Below are positions 1 to 10,300 of a stretch of 64,000 nucleotides of DNA, piece by piece; the first letter of the stretch is position 1; each line of letters begins with the position of its first letter. The DNA is from Candidatus Kuenenia stuttgartensis (GTDB taxonomy: Bacteria > Planctomycetota > UBA11346): assembly GCA_945876185.1 (NCBI GenBank), contig CAMCMZ010000007.1, positions 1 through 64,000 on the forward strand, read 5' to 3'. A program made the position numbers and the translations under genes. The notes below the pieces were generated by a model. That model did no database searches and had not been told where the DNA came from. It saw only the letters and a list, made by a program, of their open reading frames with translations.

Positions 1-1217
1 GCGTCCGGCAGGGTGGCTCGCAGGAAGGCCCCGAGGTCACGCTCCTGGGTGCGATGGCACTCATCCACCAACACGATCCAGGCGGCACTGTCGGCAACAG
101 GTGTGCGACTCCCTTCCAACTTCTGGATGGTGGACAGGACGGTCATGCCCCGGCTGCCGCCGTGCAACAAGCCTTGCAGGTTCTTGCCGCTGTCGGCCTG
201 CATCGGGTTGGGTAGTCCGCACGCCTCGAAGGTCCGGCATATCTGCTCGTCCAGGTCGACCCGGTCCGTGAGCAGCAGAATGTTGGGCGAGCGCAACTCG
301 GCGTGATCAATGCCGAGGTGCCATTTCAACTTCAACACGGCGTAGGCCATGGTCAGGCTCTTGCCCGATCCCTGGGTGTGCCAGACCAGCCCGCGACGGT
401 GCTTCCCATCGCAGACCCGTTCGATGATGCGGTTTACCGCCCGGTATTGCTGATAGCGGCACAGCTTCTTCACCGTGCGCTGGTCACGGGTCTCGAAGAC
501 GGTGAAGTGGGCCAACAGATCCAAGAGTCGCCGGGGGTCCAGCATGCTGAACAGGTGCTGATCCAGCGGCGTCGCGAAGTCTGCGCTGCGGCGTGGTGCA
601 GGATCTTGCCAGATGCCCCAGTGCTGACTGGGGGCACCGGTGGCACCGTAGCAGGTCGTCACACCGTCGGTGACGATGCTGAACAAGTTCGGCGCGAACA
701 GGCGCGGGATGTCCCGCTCGTATTGCTTGATCTGCTCGAAGGCTTCGCCGGTCTTGTCGTGCCCGGCCACCGGCGACTTGCACTCAATGACGACCAGGGG
801 GATGCCGTTGCAGAAGACCACCAGATCCGGCTTGCGGCTGCTTTGCGCCTGGACGTAGAACTGACTGGTCACCACCCAGTCGTTGCCCCCAACCGGGTCG
901 GCGAAGTCGATCAGGCGGATGGTCTTGCGCGTCCGGCTTCCGGGCACGTTGCGGCTATAGGTACCACGTTGCAGCGCCAGCCACCGCTGGTTGTCGGTCT
1001 CGCCGGCCAAGTCCGTGTACACCAGCCGAGCGACCTCGGCATCAACGCCGTTGAGTCGCTGCACCGCCGCCATCAACCGCTGGGGCAGCAGCACGGCGTT
1101 GAGGGCTTCGCGTTCGGCGAGGTTCCCTTCTGGCGACAGCACGGTGTAGCCCAGGGCGCGTAGTGCGTCGAGGCAGGGCTTCTCGGCCAGACTGTATTCT
1201 GATCCGGTGACGCTCAT
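1..1217 (-). CDS. hsdR: Type I restriction endonuclease subunit R (HsdR), 3' part missing at window edge
   Basis: This is the motor and nuclease subunit of a type I restriction-modification complex. It translocates DNA with ATP and cleaves when the recognition site is unmethylated. About 405 N-terminal residues are visible. A PD-(D/E)xK nuclease core is present (PDLVVF near 130-135, then IECK near 144-147). A Walker A motif, HTQGSGKS, lies near 280-287 and a DEAD-type box, VDECHR, near 384-389. The family usually has about 1000 residues, so more than half lies beyond the left edge. The ATG at 1217 overlaps the TGA of the upstream gene (ATGA), which suggests translational coupling. Motif order and the neighbouring hsdM and hsdS make the call secure. 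Confidence 0.96.
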   Translation of the reverse strand, partial: MSVTGSEYSLAEKPCLDALRALGYTVLSPEGNLAEREALNAVLLPQRLMAAVQRLNGVDAEVARLVYTDLAGETDNQRWLALQRGTYSRNVPGSRTRKTIRLIDFADPVGGNDWVVTSQFYVQAQSSRKPDLVVFCNGIPLVVIECKSPVAGHDKTGEAFEQIKQYERDIPRLFAPNLFSIVTDGVTTCYGATGAPSQHWGIWQDPAPRRSADFATPLDQHLFSMLDPRRLLDLLAHFTVFETRDQRTVKKLCRYQQYRAVNRIIERVCDGKHRRGLVWHTQGSGKSLTMAYAVLKLKWHLGIDHAELRSPNILLLTDRVDLDEQICRTFEACGLPNPMQADSGKNLQGLLHGGSRGMTVLSTIQKLEGSRTPVADSAAWIVLVDECHRTQERDLGAFLRATLPD

Positions 1218-3316
1218 GGGATCAGGTGCAGTTCGCGGGAGAGGTCCAATGCCCGTATGCCGCCCTGACGGGTCGTCTGGTACGCTTGGTCTGGATGGTG
1301 CGGATTGGTCGGGTACTTGTAGGCCAGATGGCCGGCGATGATGAGGTCGCGCAGGTAGTGGTTGCGCAGCGAGTCCTCCTCTCGGCTCAGGCGTGCGGCG
1401 AGCGAGTTGAGGGTCACATGCGCCTGCAAGCAGACCAGCAGGATGGCCAACTCCATCACCTCGCCCTGTATCCGCTTTTGGGTCTGGCAGCGTTGTACGA
1501 GTTGGGTCTCCATCGCCCGGAGGTCGGCCTGGATGCCGTCGATGTGGTCAATCGTAAGACCACTATTGGCAGCAACTTGTGGCGTTATGACGACGGGACT
1601 GGCAGCCGGCGAGTGTTCGGACCCTTCAGCAGTGTGTTCGGACCTCGCCGCCGAATGTTCGGACCCCGATGCGCTATGTTCGGAGTTCCCTGGCTTGGCT
1701 GGGCCGCCGGCAGGCGGAGGGGCCTGCACGATAGCTCCGCGAAGTTGGTCGAGCATGGCCACGAAGCTGTCCGGGGTGCCGGTAGGCCGTTGACCGGGCA
1801 GGTAGTAGACCTTGCCCCGTCGCGAACTGTCCGACTCCAGTTTGCCGTCCCGTTGCAGGCCGGACAGCATCACCGATAGATCGTGAGGATGGCTGGCGGA
1901 CATCTCGACCATGCGTGCATGGCTGACCGTGCCTTCCAGCAGGGCAGTGGTGAGCGCCAGGCGCTCGTCCAGGCTGAGTTCATCAAGCTGAGTCCCGAAC
2001 CGCTGGCGTAGTCGCGTCAGCGCCTCCTCGGGGATGAGGCTGACCATGTGCAGTTCCAGCACGGTCTGCTCCGGCTCTGGCAGTTCGCGCAACTGCGGCG
2101 AACGCCAGTGCTGGCTGGCCCAACCGCTCAGGATCTTGGGGATGCCCGAACCGGCCTGCTCGCCACGACCGATCAACGAGAACATCTTCTGCAAGCGGCG
2201 GTTGCGGCTGTCGCTGATGCCGCCCTGACGAGCGAGGGCCGCAGGCACTCGCATCAGGCCCGGATTGCGGAAGCCGAAAAGGCCCGGGCGCTTGATCACC
2301 AGCAGGCTGATCCGGCCCGAGAAGTCGGCGTGGATCAGGGTGTTGACCAGGGCTTCACGCAGCGCGATGTGGACCGGGGTCTCCTCCTCGCGTTCGTCAC
2401 CCTTGAGAGCGAAGGGCACCTTGAGGTCGGCTGTCAGCTTCAGGTAAACGCGGCGGTAGAAGTCGAAAAGGTTCCCCGACCACGACCCATCGGGCCACAA
2501 GCGGTCGATCCAACGTTGGGTTGACGGTGCCGCCGGCTGTTCTTGGTAATCGACGAAGTAGTGCGGCAACGCCTCGACGATGAGATGGCCCTGGCCGAAC
2601 ATCAGGAGTCCACCCAAGGTGAGGCCAGCCGTTCCGGCTTCGCGATCTTCGCCCCACGCCCCGATGCGGGCCAGATAGGCTTGGTCGTCCAGGGTGTTCC
2701 AGGGGTGGTCCGGCTGCCGGGCCTGGAACAAGCGGCGGTAGGCCGTCAGGGCGTCCAGATCCAGATCCTTGAGCCCATGATGCGGCAGGATGCGGGCGTC
2801 GCGGGCGTCCTCCACCTGCTCGGCCAGCATGCGCCGCACCGACTCATCATCGACCTGATAATCGCCCGTTGCCCGGCGACGATAGGTGTTGCCACCCAGC
2901 GGGGTCTGACCGACGTAGATCGGTCGCTGTTGACGGGTGGCTCGGGGTACGCTGATGACGATGATCGCCAAGCCGTCGATGGTGAGGACGCGGACCTGGG
3001 CATCGCTCAAGAGGTTGGCGCTGACCCGTTGGCGATTGGCCAAGGCGTCCCACAACTCCTTGCGCACCTTTTCGGGATCGGCCAAGCCCTTCAGGACCAG
3101 GCGGTCGTTGGCTTTGTCTTCGGCTACACCCAGCAGGATCAGACCGCCATCGCTATTGGCCATCGCGCTGTAGGTGATCAGCGCCTCCTTGAGCGGGAAC
3201 TGCCCTGATCCATCGCGTCCCTGGGCGGCCTTCGCTTCGAGGTCGTAGTCCTCGCCCAGGGCGTCGAGGTCGGCGGCGGTCCGCAGGTTGGCGAGAAGAT
3301 CGTCGAGGCTGGTCAT
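1214..3316 (-). CDS. AlbA_2 (Schlafen-like) / GHKL-ATPase protein embedded in the type I R-M operon
   Basis: A 700-residue protein between hsdS and hsdR. The N-terminus (about 20-140) resembles the AlbA_2/Schlafen-AAA divergent fold (DYDLEAKAA, later GGLILLGVAE). Around 310-400 is a GHKL ATPase-like segment of the HATPase_c_4 type (ALREALVNTLIHADF, then GEQAGSGIPKI), typical of 'putative DNA-binding ATPase' proteins. The C-terminus (about 600-690) looks like a winged helix. Residues about 542-570 carry four seven-residue repeats beginning SEH. The family is often annotated as a transcriptional regulator. Its place inside an hsd operon and its ATGA overlap with hsdR suggest a role in controlling or assisting restriction. 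That role is inference, since no biochemical function is established for this arrangement. Confidence 0.85.
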   Translation of the reverse strand: MTSLDDLLANLRTAADLDALGEDYDLEAKAAQGRDGSGQFPLKEALITYSAMANSDGGLILLGVAEDKANDRLVLKGLADPEKVRKELWDALANRQRVSANLLSDAQVRVLTIDGLAIIVISVPRATRQQRPIYVGQTPLGGNTYRRRATGDYQVDDESVRRMLAEQVEDARDARILPHHGLKDLDLDALTAYRRLFQARQPDHPWNTLDDQAYLARIGAWGEDREAGTAGLTLGGLLMFGQGHLIVEALPHYFVDYQEQPAAPSTQRWIDRLWPDGSWSGNLFDFYRRVYLKLTADLKVPFALKGDEREEETPVHIALREALVNTLIHADFSGRISLLVIKRPGLFGFRNPGLMRVPAALARQGGISDSRNRRLQKMFSLIGRGEQAGSGIPKILSGWASQHWRSPQLRELPEPEQTVLELHMVSLIPEEALTRLRQRFGTQLDELSLDERLALTTALLEGTVSHARMVEMSASHPHDLSVMLSGLQRDGKLESDSSRRGKVYYLPGQRPTGTPDSFVAMLDQLRGAIVQAPPPAGGPAKPGNSEHSASGSEHSAARSEHTAEGSEHSPAASPVVITPQVAANSGLTIDHIDGIQADLRAMETQLVQRCQTQKRIQGEVMELAILLVCLQAHVTLNSLAARLSREEDSLRNHYLRDLIIAGHLAYKYPTNPHHPDQAYQTTRQGGIRALDLSRELHLIP
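1605..1690 (-). repeat. 21-bp in-frame tandem repeat (SEHxxxx)
   Basis: Four degenerate copies of a 21-nt unit starting TCCGAACA on the minus strand encode SEHSASG, SEHSAAR, SEHTAEG and SEHSPAA. They form a flexible linker between the ATPase core and the C-terminal helix-turn-helix of the AlbA_2 protein. The copy number is a multiple of codons, so slippage would keep the frame. Confidence 0.85.
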
Positions 3317-3326
3317 GTGGACATCG

Positions 3327-3950
3327 TCATGCTACGGTTATGACGGGCATGCGAACACGACCCGTAAGTAGATCATGGAGAAGACCACGCTTGAGAGTTT
3401 GCAACGGCCCAAGGCAATCCTTGACGCCAGATCCAGGAGCACCGATCAGTGCAGCGTTGGCTTGGATGGCGTTGTCTACGGCTGTTAGGACGTTCGCAAT
3501 CCGACGCTGTTCAAGGAGAGGCGGGAGTGGGGCGCAAATACTACTTAGATGTTTTGTTGACAGGTGTTTGACTGTAGTGGCGCCTATCTCGGAGTTGATT
3601 TTCAACAACCACGGCGTGAGGAAATGGAACAGGAAATCCTGATCCAACACATCAGTTGCAGATGTCTTCACCGAGCAGAGACGTTGGTTCAACAGTGCTC
3701 TACCACCGTTCCATTTGACAATGTTGAAGTCGCCGTCCATGCCAATCAGCAGATCGCCATTGTTTACCCAGTATCCATCGGGAATTCCGCCGGTATAGCC
3801 CACGGATGGCACGTTGGTCAGAAGGTCGCGAATGCGAATGAGGGGCGCTCCTTGCCCTGCGGCATTGAAGTGCCCGGACTCAAACGGGAACCCTGGGACA
3901 ATGCTGATGGCAGCGCCCAATTCATAATTCGTCCACCCTTCAGGAACCAT
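3327..3950 (-). CDS. hsdS: Type I restriction specificity subunit (HsdS), half-length with a single recognition domain
   Basis: This subunit chooses the DNA target of the complex. The protein has 207 residues, about half the usual 400 or so. I see one target-recognition domain (about 1-125) and one conserved spacer helix region ending in the family-typical [36 protein letters not shown] starts the conserved helix. A stretch around 176-190 ([14 protein letters not shown]) looks like an extra insertion between the two halves of the coiled helix. The start at 3950 ([11 protein letters not shown]) was chosen because it overlaps the hsdM stop by a few bases, whereas a longer reading from 3995 lies inside hsdM. 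A half-S could act as a dimer that reads a palindromic site, as known for some truncated S subunits. Confidence 0.87.
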   Translation of the reverse strand: MVPEGWTNYELGAAISIVPGFPFESGHFNAAGQGAPLIRIRDLLTNVPSVGYTGGIPDGYWVNNGDLLIGMDGDFNIVKWNGGRALLNQRLCSVKTSATDVLDQDFLFHFLTPWLLKINSEIGATTVKHLSTKHLSSICAPLPPLLEQRRIANVLTAVDNAIQANAALIGAPGSGVKDCLGPLQTLKRGLLHDLLTGRVRMPVITVA

Positions 3951-5793
3951 ACCCCAACCCTTCCAGATGTCGCCACATCTCCCGCTCCGCCACATCCCGC
4001 TTCGCCTGCAATGCCTTCAGCATCTTCACTGCCTCCCGAACATCTACCCGCTCCACCGGCGGGGCGGTGCTGACATAGCGACTGATGTTCAGCGTGTCAT
4101 CACTGGCGGCGATCTCGTCCAACCCTACCACTCGGCAGAAGCGATCTTCGTCTCGCCAGGCGTGGAAGGCCGCCGCAAAGCGGTCGACATGCACCTGTTC
4201 AAGATAGTTCTGCGCCTTGCCTTCACGGTAGTCGCGCTCTCCGTTGATGATCAACACCTTGCCCTTGCGCTCGGGGGGCTTGGCGGGATTCACGATCAGG
4301 ATGCAGGCGGGGATGCTGGCGCCGTAGAACAGGTTGCCGGCCAGGCCAACGACCGCCTCAATCAGGTCCGCCTTTAGCAGGCCGCTGCGGATGGCACCCT
4401 CGGCACCGCCCCGGAACAGTACCCCGTGGGGCAGCACCACGCCGAGCATGCCGTTGGAGTTGAGGCTGGAGACCATGTGCTGGACGAAGGCGAGGTCGCC
4501 GTAGCTCTTGGGCGGGCAACCGTACGTGTCACGACCAAAGGGATCGCCTTTGCTCCATGAGTCGTGTCCCCAGGCATCAAGGCTGAATGGGGGATTGGCG
4601 AGCACCCGATCAAAGGTGCGAAGTTGCTTGCTGCCCTCGGCCACCAGATGCTTGGGGTCTCGCAGGGTGTCGCCGCGCCGCACGTCGGCGTCGTCGAGAC
4701 CGTGGAGAAATAAGTTCATCTGGCAGATGGCCCAGGTGTTGAGGTTGACCTCTTGGCCGTAGAGGTGCAGCGACTTGGGGTTCTTGCCCTGGCGCTCGAC
4801 GTAGTGGATGGCCTCCAACAGCATGCCGCCCGAACCGCAGGTCGGATCGTAGACGCTCATGCCCTCCTGTGGACGCAGGCACTCGACGATCAGCCGCACC
4901 ACCATCTTCGGGGTGTAGAACTCACCGCCCTTCTTGCCGGCGTCGTCAGCGAACTGGCTGATGAGGTATTCGTAGGCGTTGCCGAGGAGATCCGGTTCGA
5001 CCTCGGTGGTGCGCAGGCGGTGGCGCTCGAAGTGCTGCAACAACGCTTCCAGGGTGGCGTCCGGGAAGCGTTCCTTGTTGTTGAAGTCCACGTCCTGAAA
5101 GACCCCGCGCAGGCGCGAGTTGGCGTCTTCGATGGCGCGGAAGGCGATGTTGAGGTGTTCGCCGATGTTGGTGCTGTGCTTGCGGACATCGCGCCAGAAG
5201 GAACCGGCAGGGATGTGGAAGCGGTGCTCGTCGGGGTCTGCCGCCATGGCGGTGTCGCCGGCATATTGGGCGAGGCGGGCTTCGTATTCCTCCTCCCACA
5301 CGTCGCAGAGGCGCTTGAAGAACAGCAGACCGAAAATGTAGTGCTTGTAGTCGCTGGCGTCGATCTTGCCGCGCAGCAGGTCGGCGGCCTTCCAGAGGTG
5401 CCGCTCAAGCTGCGACAGGGTGAGCTTGGCCCCGGGGACGGTGTCGTCCTCTGGGAGCGCGCCGCTCCGCGGCGCATCGAGACGAGCACCGCGGAGCGGT
5501 GCGCTCCCAGGATCGCCCTCGGAAACGCTCTCAGCTCGCCGGACCGATCCGCCGCGCCCCCGCCCCTTCTCCAGCCGGCCAGCGGCCACCAGCGCATCCC
5601 GCGCAGCCCCGTAGCGGGCTTCGTCCCAGCCCAGCGCCTCCCGCAGCGAACCATTGCCGATGCCGGTACCGTCGGAGGGCACGCGGGCGAGGAGAACTTC
5701 AGCGTCTTCGGGGACTGGCACGGCGGTGTCCTGGGGTGGAGGGTCAAGAGCATCCGACGGCAGAGATGATGGGCAACCCGTGAACCTGCCCAT
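3940..5793 (-). CDS. hsdM: Type I restriction-modification DNA methyltransferase subunit (HsdM) with N-terminal extension
   Basis: This is an N6-adenine methyltransferase that protects host DNA and forms the core of the R-M complex. In its 617 residues the HsdM_N helical domain begins near 123. The SAM-binding motif DPTCGSGG is at 316-323 and the catalytic NPPF at 400-403. An N-terminal extension of about 120 residues precedes the usual start. Residues about 30-88 look like a small winged-helix domain, and about 94-113 are encoded by a dispersed palindromic repeat inserted in frame. The ATG at 5793 has a GGGGAGG about 12 nt upstream, and an in-frame GTG at codon 25 is an alternative. It is the first gene of a compact minus-strand operon with hsdS, the AlbA_2 protein and hsdR. 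Confidence 0.95.
   Translation of the reverse strand: MGRFTGCPSSLPSDALDPPPQDTAVPVPEDAEVLLARVPSDGTGIGNGSLREALGWDEARYGAARDALVAAGRLEKGRGRGGSVRRAESVSEGDPGSAPLRGARLDAPRSGALPEDDTVPGAKLTLSQLERHLWKAADLLRGKIDASDYKHYIFGLLFFKRLCDVWEEEYEARLAQYAGDTAMAADPDEHRFHIPAGSFWRDVRKHSTNIGEHLNIAFRAIEDANSRLRGVFQDVDFNNKERFPDATLEALLQHFERHRLRTTEVEPDLLGNAYEYLISQFADDAGKKGGEFYTPKMVVRLIVECLRPQEGMSVYDPTCGSGGMLLEAIHYVERQGKNPKSLHLYGQEVNLNTWAICQMNLFLHGLDDADVRRGDTLRDPKHLVAEGSKQLRTFDRVLANPPFSLDAWGHDSWSKGDPFGRDTYGCPPKSYGDLAFVQHMVSSLNSNGMLGVVLPHGVLFRGGAEGAIRSGLLKADLIEAVVGLAGNLFYGASIPACILIVNPAKPPERKGKVLIINGERDYREGKAQNYLEQVHVDRFAAAFHAWRDEDRFCRVVGLDEIAASDDTLNISRYVSTAPPVERVDVREAVKMLKALQAKRDVAEREMWRHLEGLGYGS
5451..5510. repeat. Family B palindromic repeat inserted in frame inside hsdM
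   Basis: A 60-nt palindrome beginning CTGGGAGCGCGCCGCTCCG and ending in its reverse complement. The same element occurs between genes at 36393-36542, 41706-41757 and 41949-41974. Here it is exactly 20 codons long and encodes [18 protein letters not shown] between two domains of HsdM. Confidence 0.9.
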
Positions 5794-6024
5794 GCCTTGC
5801 CCTTGCCTCCCCGGCCGGGTTTGCGCCGCCGCGATCCGTCACCGTGTGCCCCGACAGCCTGGAGAAAGCCGTGGGACGCATGACGTAACCGTGACGGACA
5901 TGGTTCTTGAGCCTCGACCCTGAGTGGAACGATGGCGGCCGCTCCACTCGCCGCTGAACCGCCCCGTCGGGCGCATCAGCCTTCGCGGCGCGGGTTCACT
6001 GATACGACGGGAAAGGCTCCAGAC

Positions 6025-7347
6025 ATGCGACTTCCGGCCGTATCCAGCCTCGCCGTGATCCTCTTCGCCCTCGCTGCGTGCGGCTCCAAACCCCCCGGAA
6101 CTTCGTCCGCCGGCCCGGGAAAAAAACCGCCGCCAGTGCCCGTGCGGACCGAGGTCGCAACCAGGCGCGACGTGCCGCTGGTGCTGCGTCTGGTCGGCCA
6201 GACCGCCGCCTCAGAGCTGGTACTCATCCGACCGCAGGTGACCGGTCTGATCACGACGGTGAATTTCAAGGAAGGCGACACCGTGGCGGAGGGGACTCCG
6301 CTGTTCAACCTCGACGACCGGCCGTATGCTGGCGCCCTGAAGAAGGCCCGCGCGGATCTGGCGCAGGCCAAGGCCATCGAACAGCAGGCGCAAGCGACGT
6401 TGGCCCGCGACCGCCTCCAGCTCGCGCTCGCCGGGGCCGAGGTGAAGCGGCTGGATCCGCTCATCCAGCAGGGCATCGCTTCGGCGCAGCAGATCGACCA
6501 GACCCGCACCGCCGCCCAGGTGGCCGAGGCCACGGTCGCCGCGAGCGAGGCCGCGCTCGCCACCGCCACGGCGGCGGTGACCTCATTCGAGGCGCTGCTC
6601 GGCAAGGCGACCCTCGACCATTCCTTCTGCACGATCAAGGCCCCTATCGCCGGCGTCACCGGCGCGGTCGGATCGACCCCGGGCAACCTTGCCCTCGCGG
6701 GTCAGGGCGTGCTCGTCACCATCGCCCGCATGCAGCCGATGCACGTCGGTTTTGCCCTGCCCGCGCGCGAGCTGGCGGCGGTGCGCGCGGCGCGAGCGCG
6801 CGGGCCACTCGCCGTGGCAGTCTGGCCAGAAGGCGGCGGCGAGCCCAGCCCGGGCACGCTCGACCTCATCGAGAACCAGATCTCCGGCACCGCGACGGTG
6901 CGCCTGCGCGCGGTCTGTCCCAATGCTGGTCCCAACGCCGGTCCCAATGCAGAAGCACGGCTCTGGCCCGGCCAGCAGTGCCAGGTGGAGTTGACCCTGG
7001 GCGTCGAGGCCGGCGTGGTGACGGTGCCGGAAACGGCGCTCCAGGCGGGCCAGAACGGCAGCCTGGTCTGGATCGTCGGTAACGATCAGACCGTTTCGCC
7101 GCGTCCGGTGACGGTCGCGCGCACCTGGATGGGTGTGGCGGTGATCGCCAAGGGCATTGAGGTCGGCGAACGCGTGGTCACCGACGGCCAACTGACCTTG
7201 GTGCGGGGCCGCACGGTCGCGGTGATCGATCCTGCCAAGCCGCTGGCAGGTTCACCGCCCCAACCCGGTTCCGCCGCTGTGGCACCGAAAGCAGAGGCAC
7301 GGCCGCCCGCAGCGACGACCCTGCCGCCCACTATCCCGCCCCCATGA
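6025..7347 (+). CDS. RND efflux periplasmic adaptor (membrane fusion) lipoprotein
   Basis: This is the adaptor that joins an inner-membrane RND pump to an outer-membrane channel. The start at 6025 gives a lipoprotein signal peptide with lipobox LAAC (Cys 19), and GGAAAGG lies upstream. A longer frame from 5932 adds an implausible leader. A biotinyl-lipoyl-like half motif (LIRPQVTGLITTVNFKEGD) is followed by a long alpha-helical hairpin rich in Ala and Gln (about 105-190), then the second lipoyl half (IKAPIAGVTG) and beta-barrel domains. A small tandem repeat, PNAGPNAGPNAEA, lies near 295-310. The pump gene starts 8 nt after its stop, so the two form an operon. Substrates cannot be read from the sequence. 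Confidence 0.92.
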   Translation: MRLPAVSSLAVILFALAACGSKPPGTSSAGPGKKPPPVPVRTEVATRRDVPLVLRLVGQTAASELVLIRPQVTGLITTVNFKEGDTVAEGTPLFNLDDRPYAGALKKARADLAQAKAIEQQAQATLARDRLQLALAGAEVKRLDPLIQQGIASAQQIDQTRTAAQVAEATVAASEAALATATAAVTSFEALLGKATLDHSFCTIKAPIAGVTGAVGSTPGNLALAGQGVLVTIARMQPMHVGFALPARELAAVRAARARGPLAVAVWPEGGGEPSPGTLDLIENQISGTATVRLRAVCPNAGPNAGPNAEARLWPGQQCQVELTLGVEAGVVTVPETALQAGQNGSLVWIVGNDQTVSPRPVTVARTWMGVAVIAKGIEVGERVVTDGQLTLVRGRTVAVIDPAKPLAGSPPQPGSAAVAPKAEARPPAATTLPPTIPPP

Positions 7348-7354
7348 CCCCGCG

Positions 7355-10300
7355 ATGAACGTTCCCGCCCTGTGCATCCGCCTGCCGGTGATGACCACCC
7401 TGGTCATGGTCGGCATTCTCGGCTTCGGGATGCTCGCCTACCAGCAGTTGCCGTTGAGCGACCTGCCGAAGATCGACTACCCGACCGTCTCGGTCACCGC
7501 CAACCTGCCGGGCGCAGACCCGGAGACCATGGCGTCGGCGGTGGCGACGCCGCTCGAACGCCAGTTCTCGACCATCGCCGGCATCGATGCGATGACCTCG
7601 TCGAGCCAGCGTGGACAGACCAGGATCACCATCCAGTTCGCGCTTGAACGCAACATCGACGCCGCCGCCCAGGACGTGCAGGCGGCGATGGCGGCGGCGC
7701 AGAAGAACCTGCCGGCGACCATGCCCAGCCCGCCGACCTGGCAGAAGGTCAACCCGGGCGAACTGCCGATCCTCTTCATGGCGTTGCGCTCCGAGACCCT
7801 GCCGCTGTCGCAGGTCAATGAATACGCCGACACCCTGCTGGCGCAGCGCATCTCGATGCTGTCGGGGGTGGCGCAGGTCGTGATCTACGGGGCGCAGAAG
7901 CCGGCGGTGCGGATCCAGGTCGATCCCGACAAGCTCGCCGGGCGCGATCTGTCGCTTAACGAACTGGCGAAGGCGGTGGAACGGGGCAACAGCAACCTGC
8001 CCACCGGCACCGTGTGGGGCGTGGACAAGGCCTGGGCCATCCAGTCCGACGCCGGGCTGAAGGAGGCCAAGGGCTTCCGCCCGCTGGTGCTCGCCTGGCG
8101 TGACGGCGCGCCGGTGCGGCTGGACGAGGTCGCCGCCGTCAGCGATGGGGTGCAGAACGACAAGGTCGCAGCCTGGTTCAAGGACACCCGCTCCATCGTG
8201 CTGGCGGTGCAGCGCCAGCCCGGCACCAACACCGTGGCGATCGTCGATGCCGTAAAGGCCCTGCTGCCGAAGCTCCAGGCGCAGATTCCGGCTCAGGTGG
8301 AACTGGACGTGTTCATCGATCGCTCGCTGGCCATCCGCGCCTCGGTCACCGATGTCCAGCACACCCTGATCCTCACCGCCGTCCTCGTCGTGCTGGTGAT
8401 CTTCGTCTTCCTGCGCCGTCTTTCCGCCACCATCATTCCGGCGCTGTCGCTGCCGCTGTCGCTGGTCGGCACGTTCTCGGCGATGTGGCTGCTCGGTTTC
8501 AACCTCGACAACCTCTCGCTCATGGCGCTCACCCTGGCGACCGGCTTCGTCGTCGACGACGCCATCGTGGTGCTCGAGAACATTGTCCGGCGCATGGAAA
8601 ATGGTGAGGACGCGCGAACCGCCTCGATCGAGGGCTCGCGCCAGATCGCCTTCACCGTGCTCTCGATGACCATCTCGCTCTTGGCGGTTTTCATCCCGGT
8701 GCTGTTCATGAGTGGCATCCTCGGCCGGTTGTTTCTGGAATTTGCGGTCACGGTGATGGTCGCGATCGGCGTATCCGGCTTCGTCTCGCTGACCCTGGTG
8801 CCGATGCTGTGCAGCCGCTTCCTGCGCCCGGAGAAGGAGAACCATGGCTGGTTCCACCGTCGCAGCGAGCAGTTCTTCGACGGCTGGCGCAACCTGTACG
8901 AGCGCAGCCTCGATGTCGCCCTGCGCCATCCCTGGTGGGTGCTCGCCAGCCTGCTCGTCTCGCTCGGCATTTCCGGCTGGCTGGCGGTGATCGTGCCCAA
9001 GGGCCAGATCCCCAACGAAGACCTGGGCCAGATCCGCATCGTCACCGAGTATTCCAGCGACATCTCCTTCCCCAACCTCGTGCGCCGACAACGGTCAGTC
9101 GCGCAGGTGGTGCTCAAAAATCCGAACGTCCATTCCTTCATGTCGAGCGTCGGCAACGAGAGCGGCAACCAGGGCACGATGTTCCTGCGCCTGAAGGATC
9201 CGCCGGAACGCAAGCTGCCACCGGAAGCCGTCATCGGTCAGTTGCGCGCCGCGCTGGCCGGGCAGGTCGGCGTGCGCGTCCTGCTCTCGATCCCACCCCA
9301 GATCCGCATCGATGCGACCCTCTCGAAGGCGCAATTCCAGTACACCCTGCAAGGAGCCGACACCGAGGAATTGTACCGCACGGCGGCGGTGATGATCACC
9401 CGGATGCGCGCGATGGGTGACCACCTCACCGACGTCAGCACCGACATGGTGCTCGACAGCCCACGGTTGACGGTCCAGCTCGACCGCGAGCGCGCAGCGG
9501 CGCTCGGGATCTCGCCGGCCCAGTTCGAATCCACCCTCGGCCTCGCCTTCGGATCGCAGCAGATTTCGACCATCTACACCGACACCAATCAATACCAGGT
9601 GATCATGGAGGTCGGTTCCGAGCACCAACGTGACGCCAACGCCCTCGCCGCCATCCACGTCAGGCCCGACCTCATCCCCGGCGCCGCGCTCGTACCCCTG
9701 GGCGCGGTGGCGACGTTCGGCAAGCAGGTCGGTCCGCTTGCGATCAACCATCGCGGCCAGTTCCCGGCGGTGACCATCTTCTTCAACCTGCGCGCCGGGG
9801 TGGCGCTGGGCACTGCGGTCGAACGCATCGGCGCCCTCGCCCCGACCATCCTGCCCGCCAGCGTGACCGGTTCGTTCGCCGGCGCGGCGCAGTCCTTCCA
9901 GACCTCGGTGAACAGCATGCTGCCGCTGCTGATCCTCTCGATCGTCGTCATCTACCTGGTGCTTGGCATCCTCTACGAAAGCTTCATCCATCCGATCACC
10001 ATCCTGAGCGGTTTGCCCTCGGCCGGCATCGGCGCCTTCATCGCGCTCATCCTCTTCGGCGACGAGCTCAACGTGTTCAGCTTCATCGGCCTGATCATGC
10101 TGGTCGGCATCGTGAAGAAGAACGCGATCATGATGGTCGACTTCGCCATCCAGGCGCGGGTGCAGGACGGCCTCGACGCGTTCGCCGCCATACGACGCGG
10201 CTGCCTGGTGCGCTTCCGCCCGATCATGATGACGACGATGTGCGCCCTCATGGGCACCCTGCCGCTTGCGATCGGCCTCGGCACCGTCTCGAATTCGCGC

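Noticed and set aside
7331-10000. Long minus-strand frames (586 and 298 residues) opposite the RND pump
   Set aside because: They mirror the codons of the RND gene, are rich in His/Gln/Asp/Arg repeats and show no motif.
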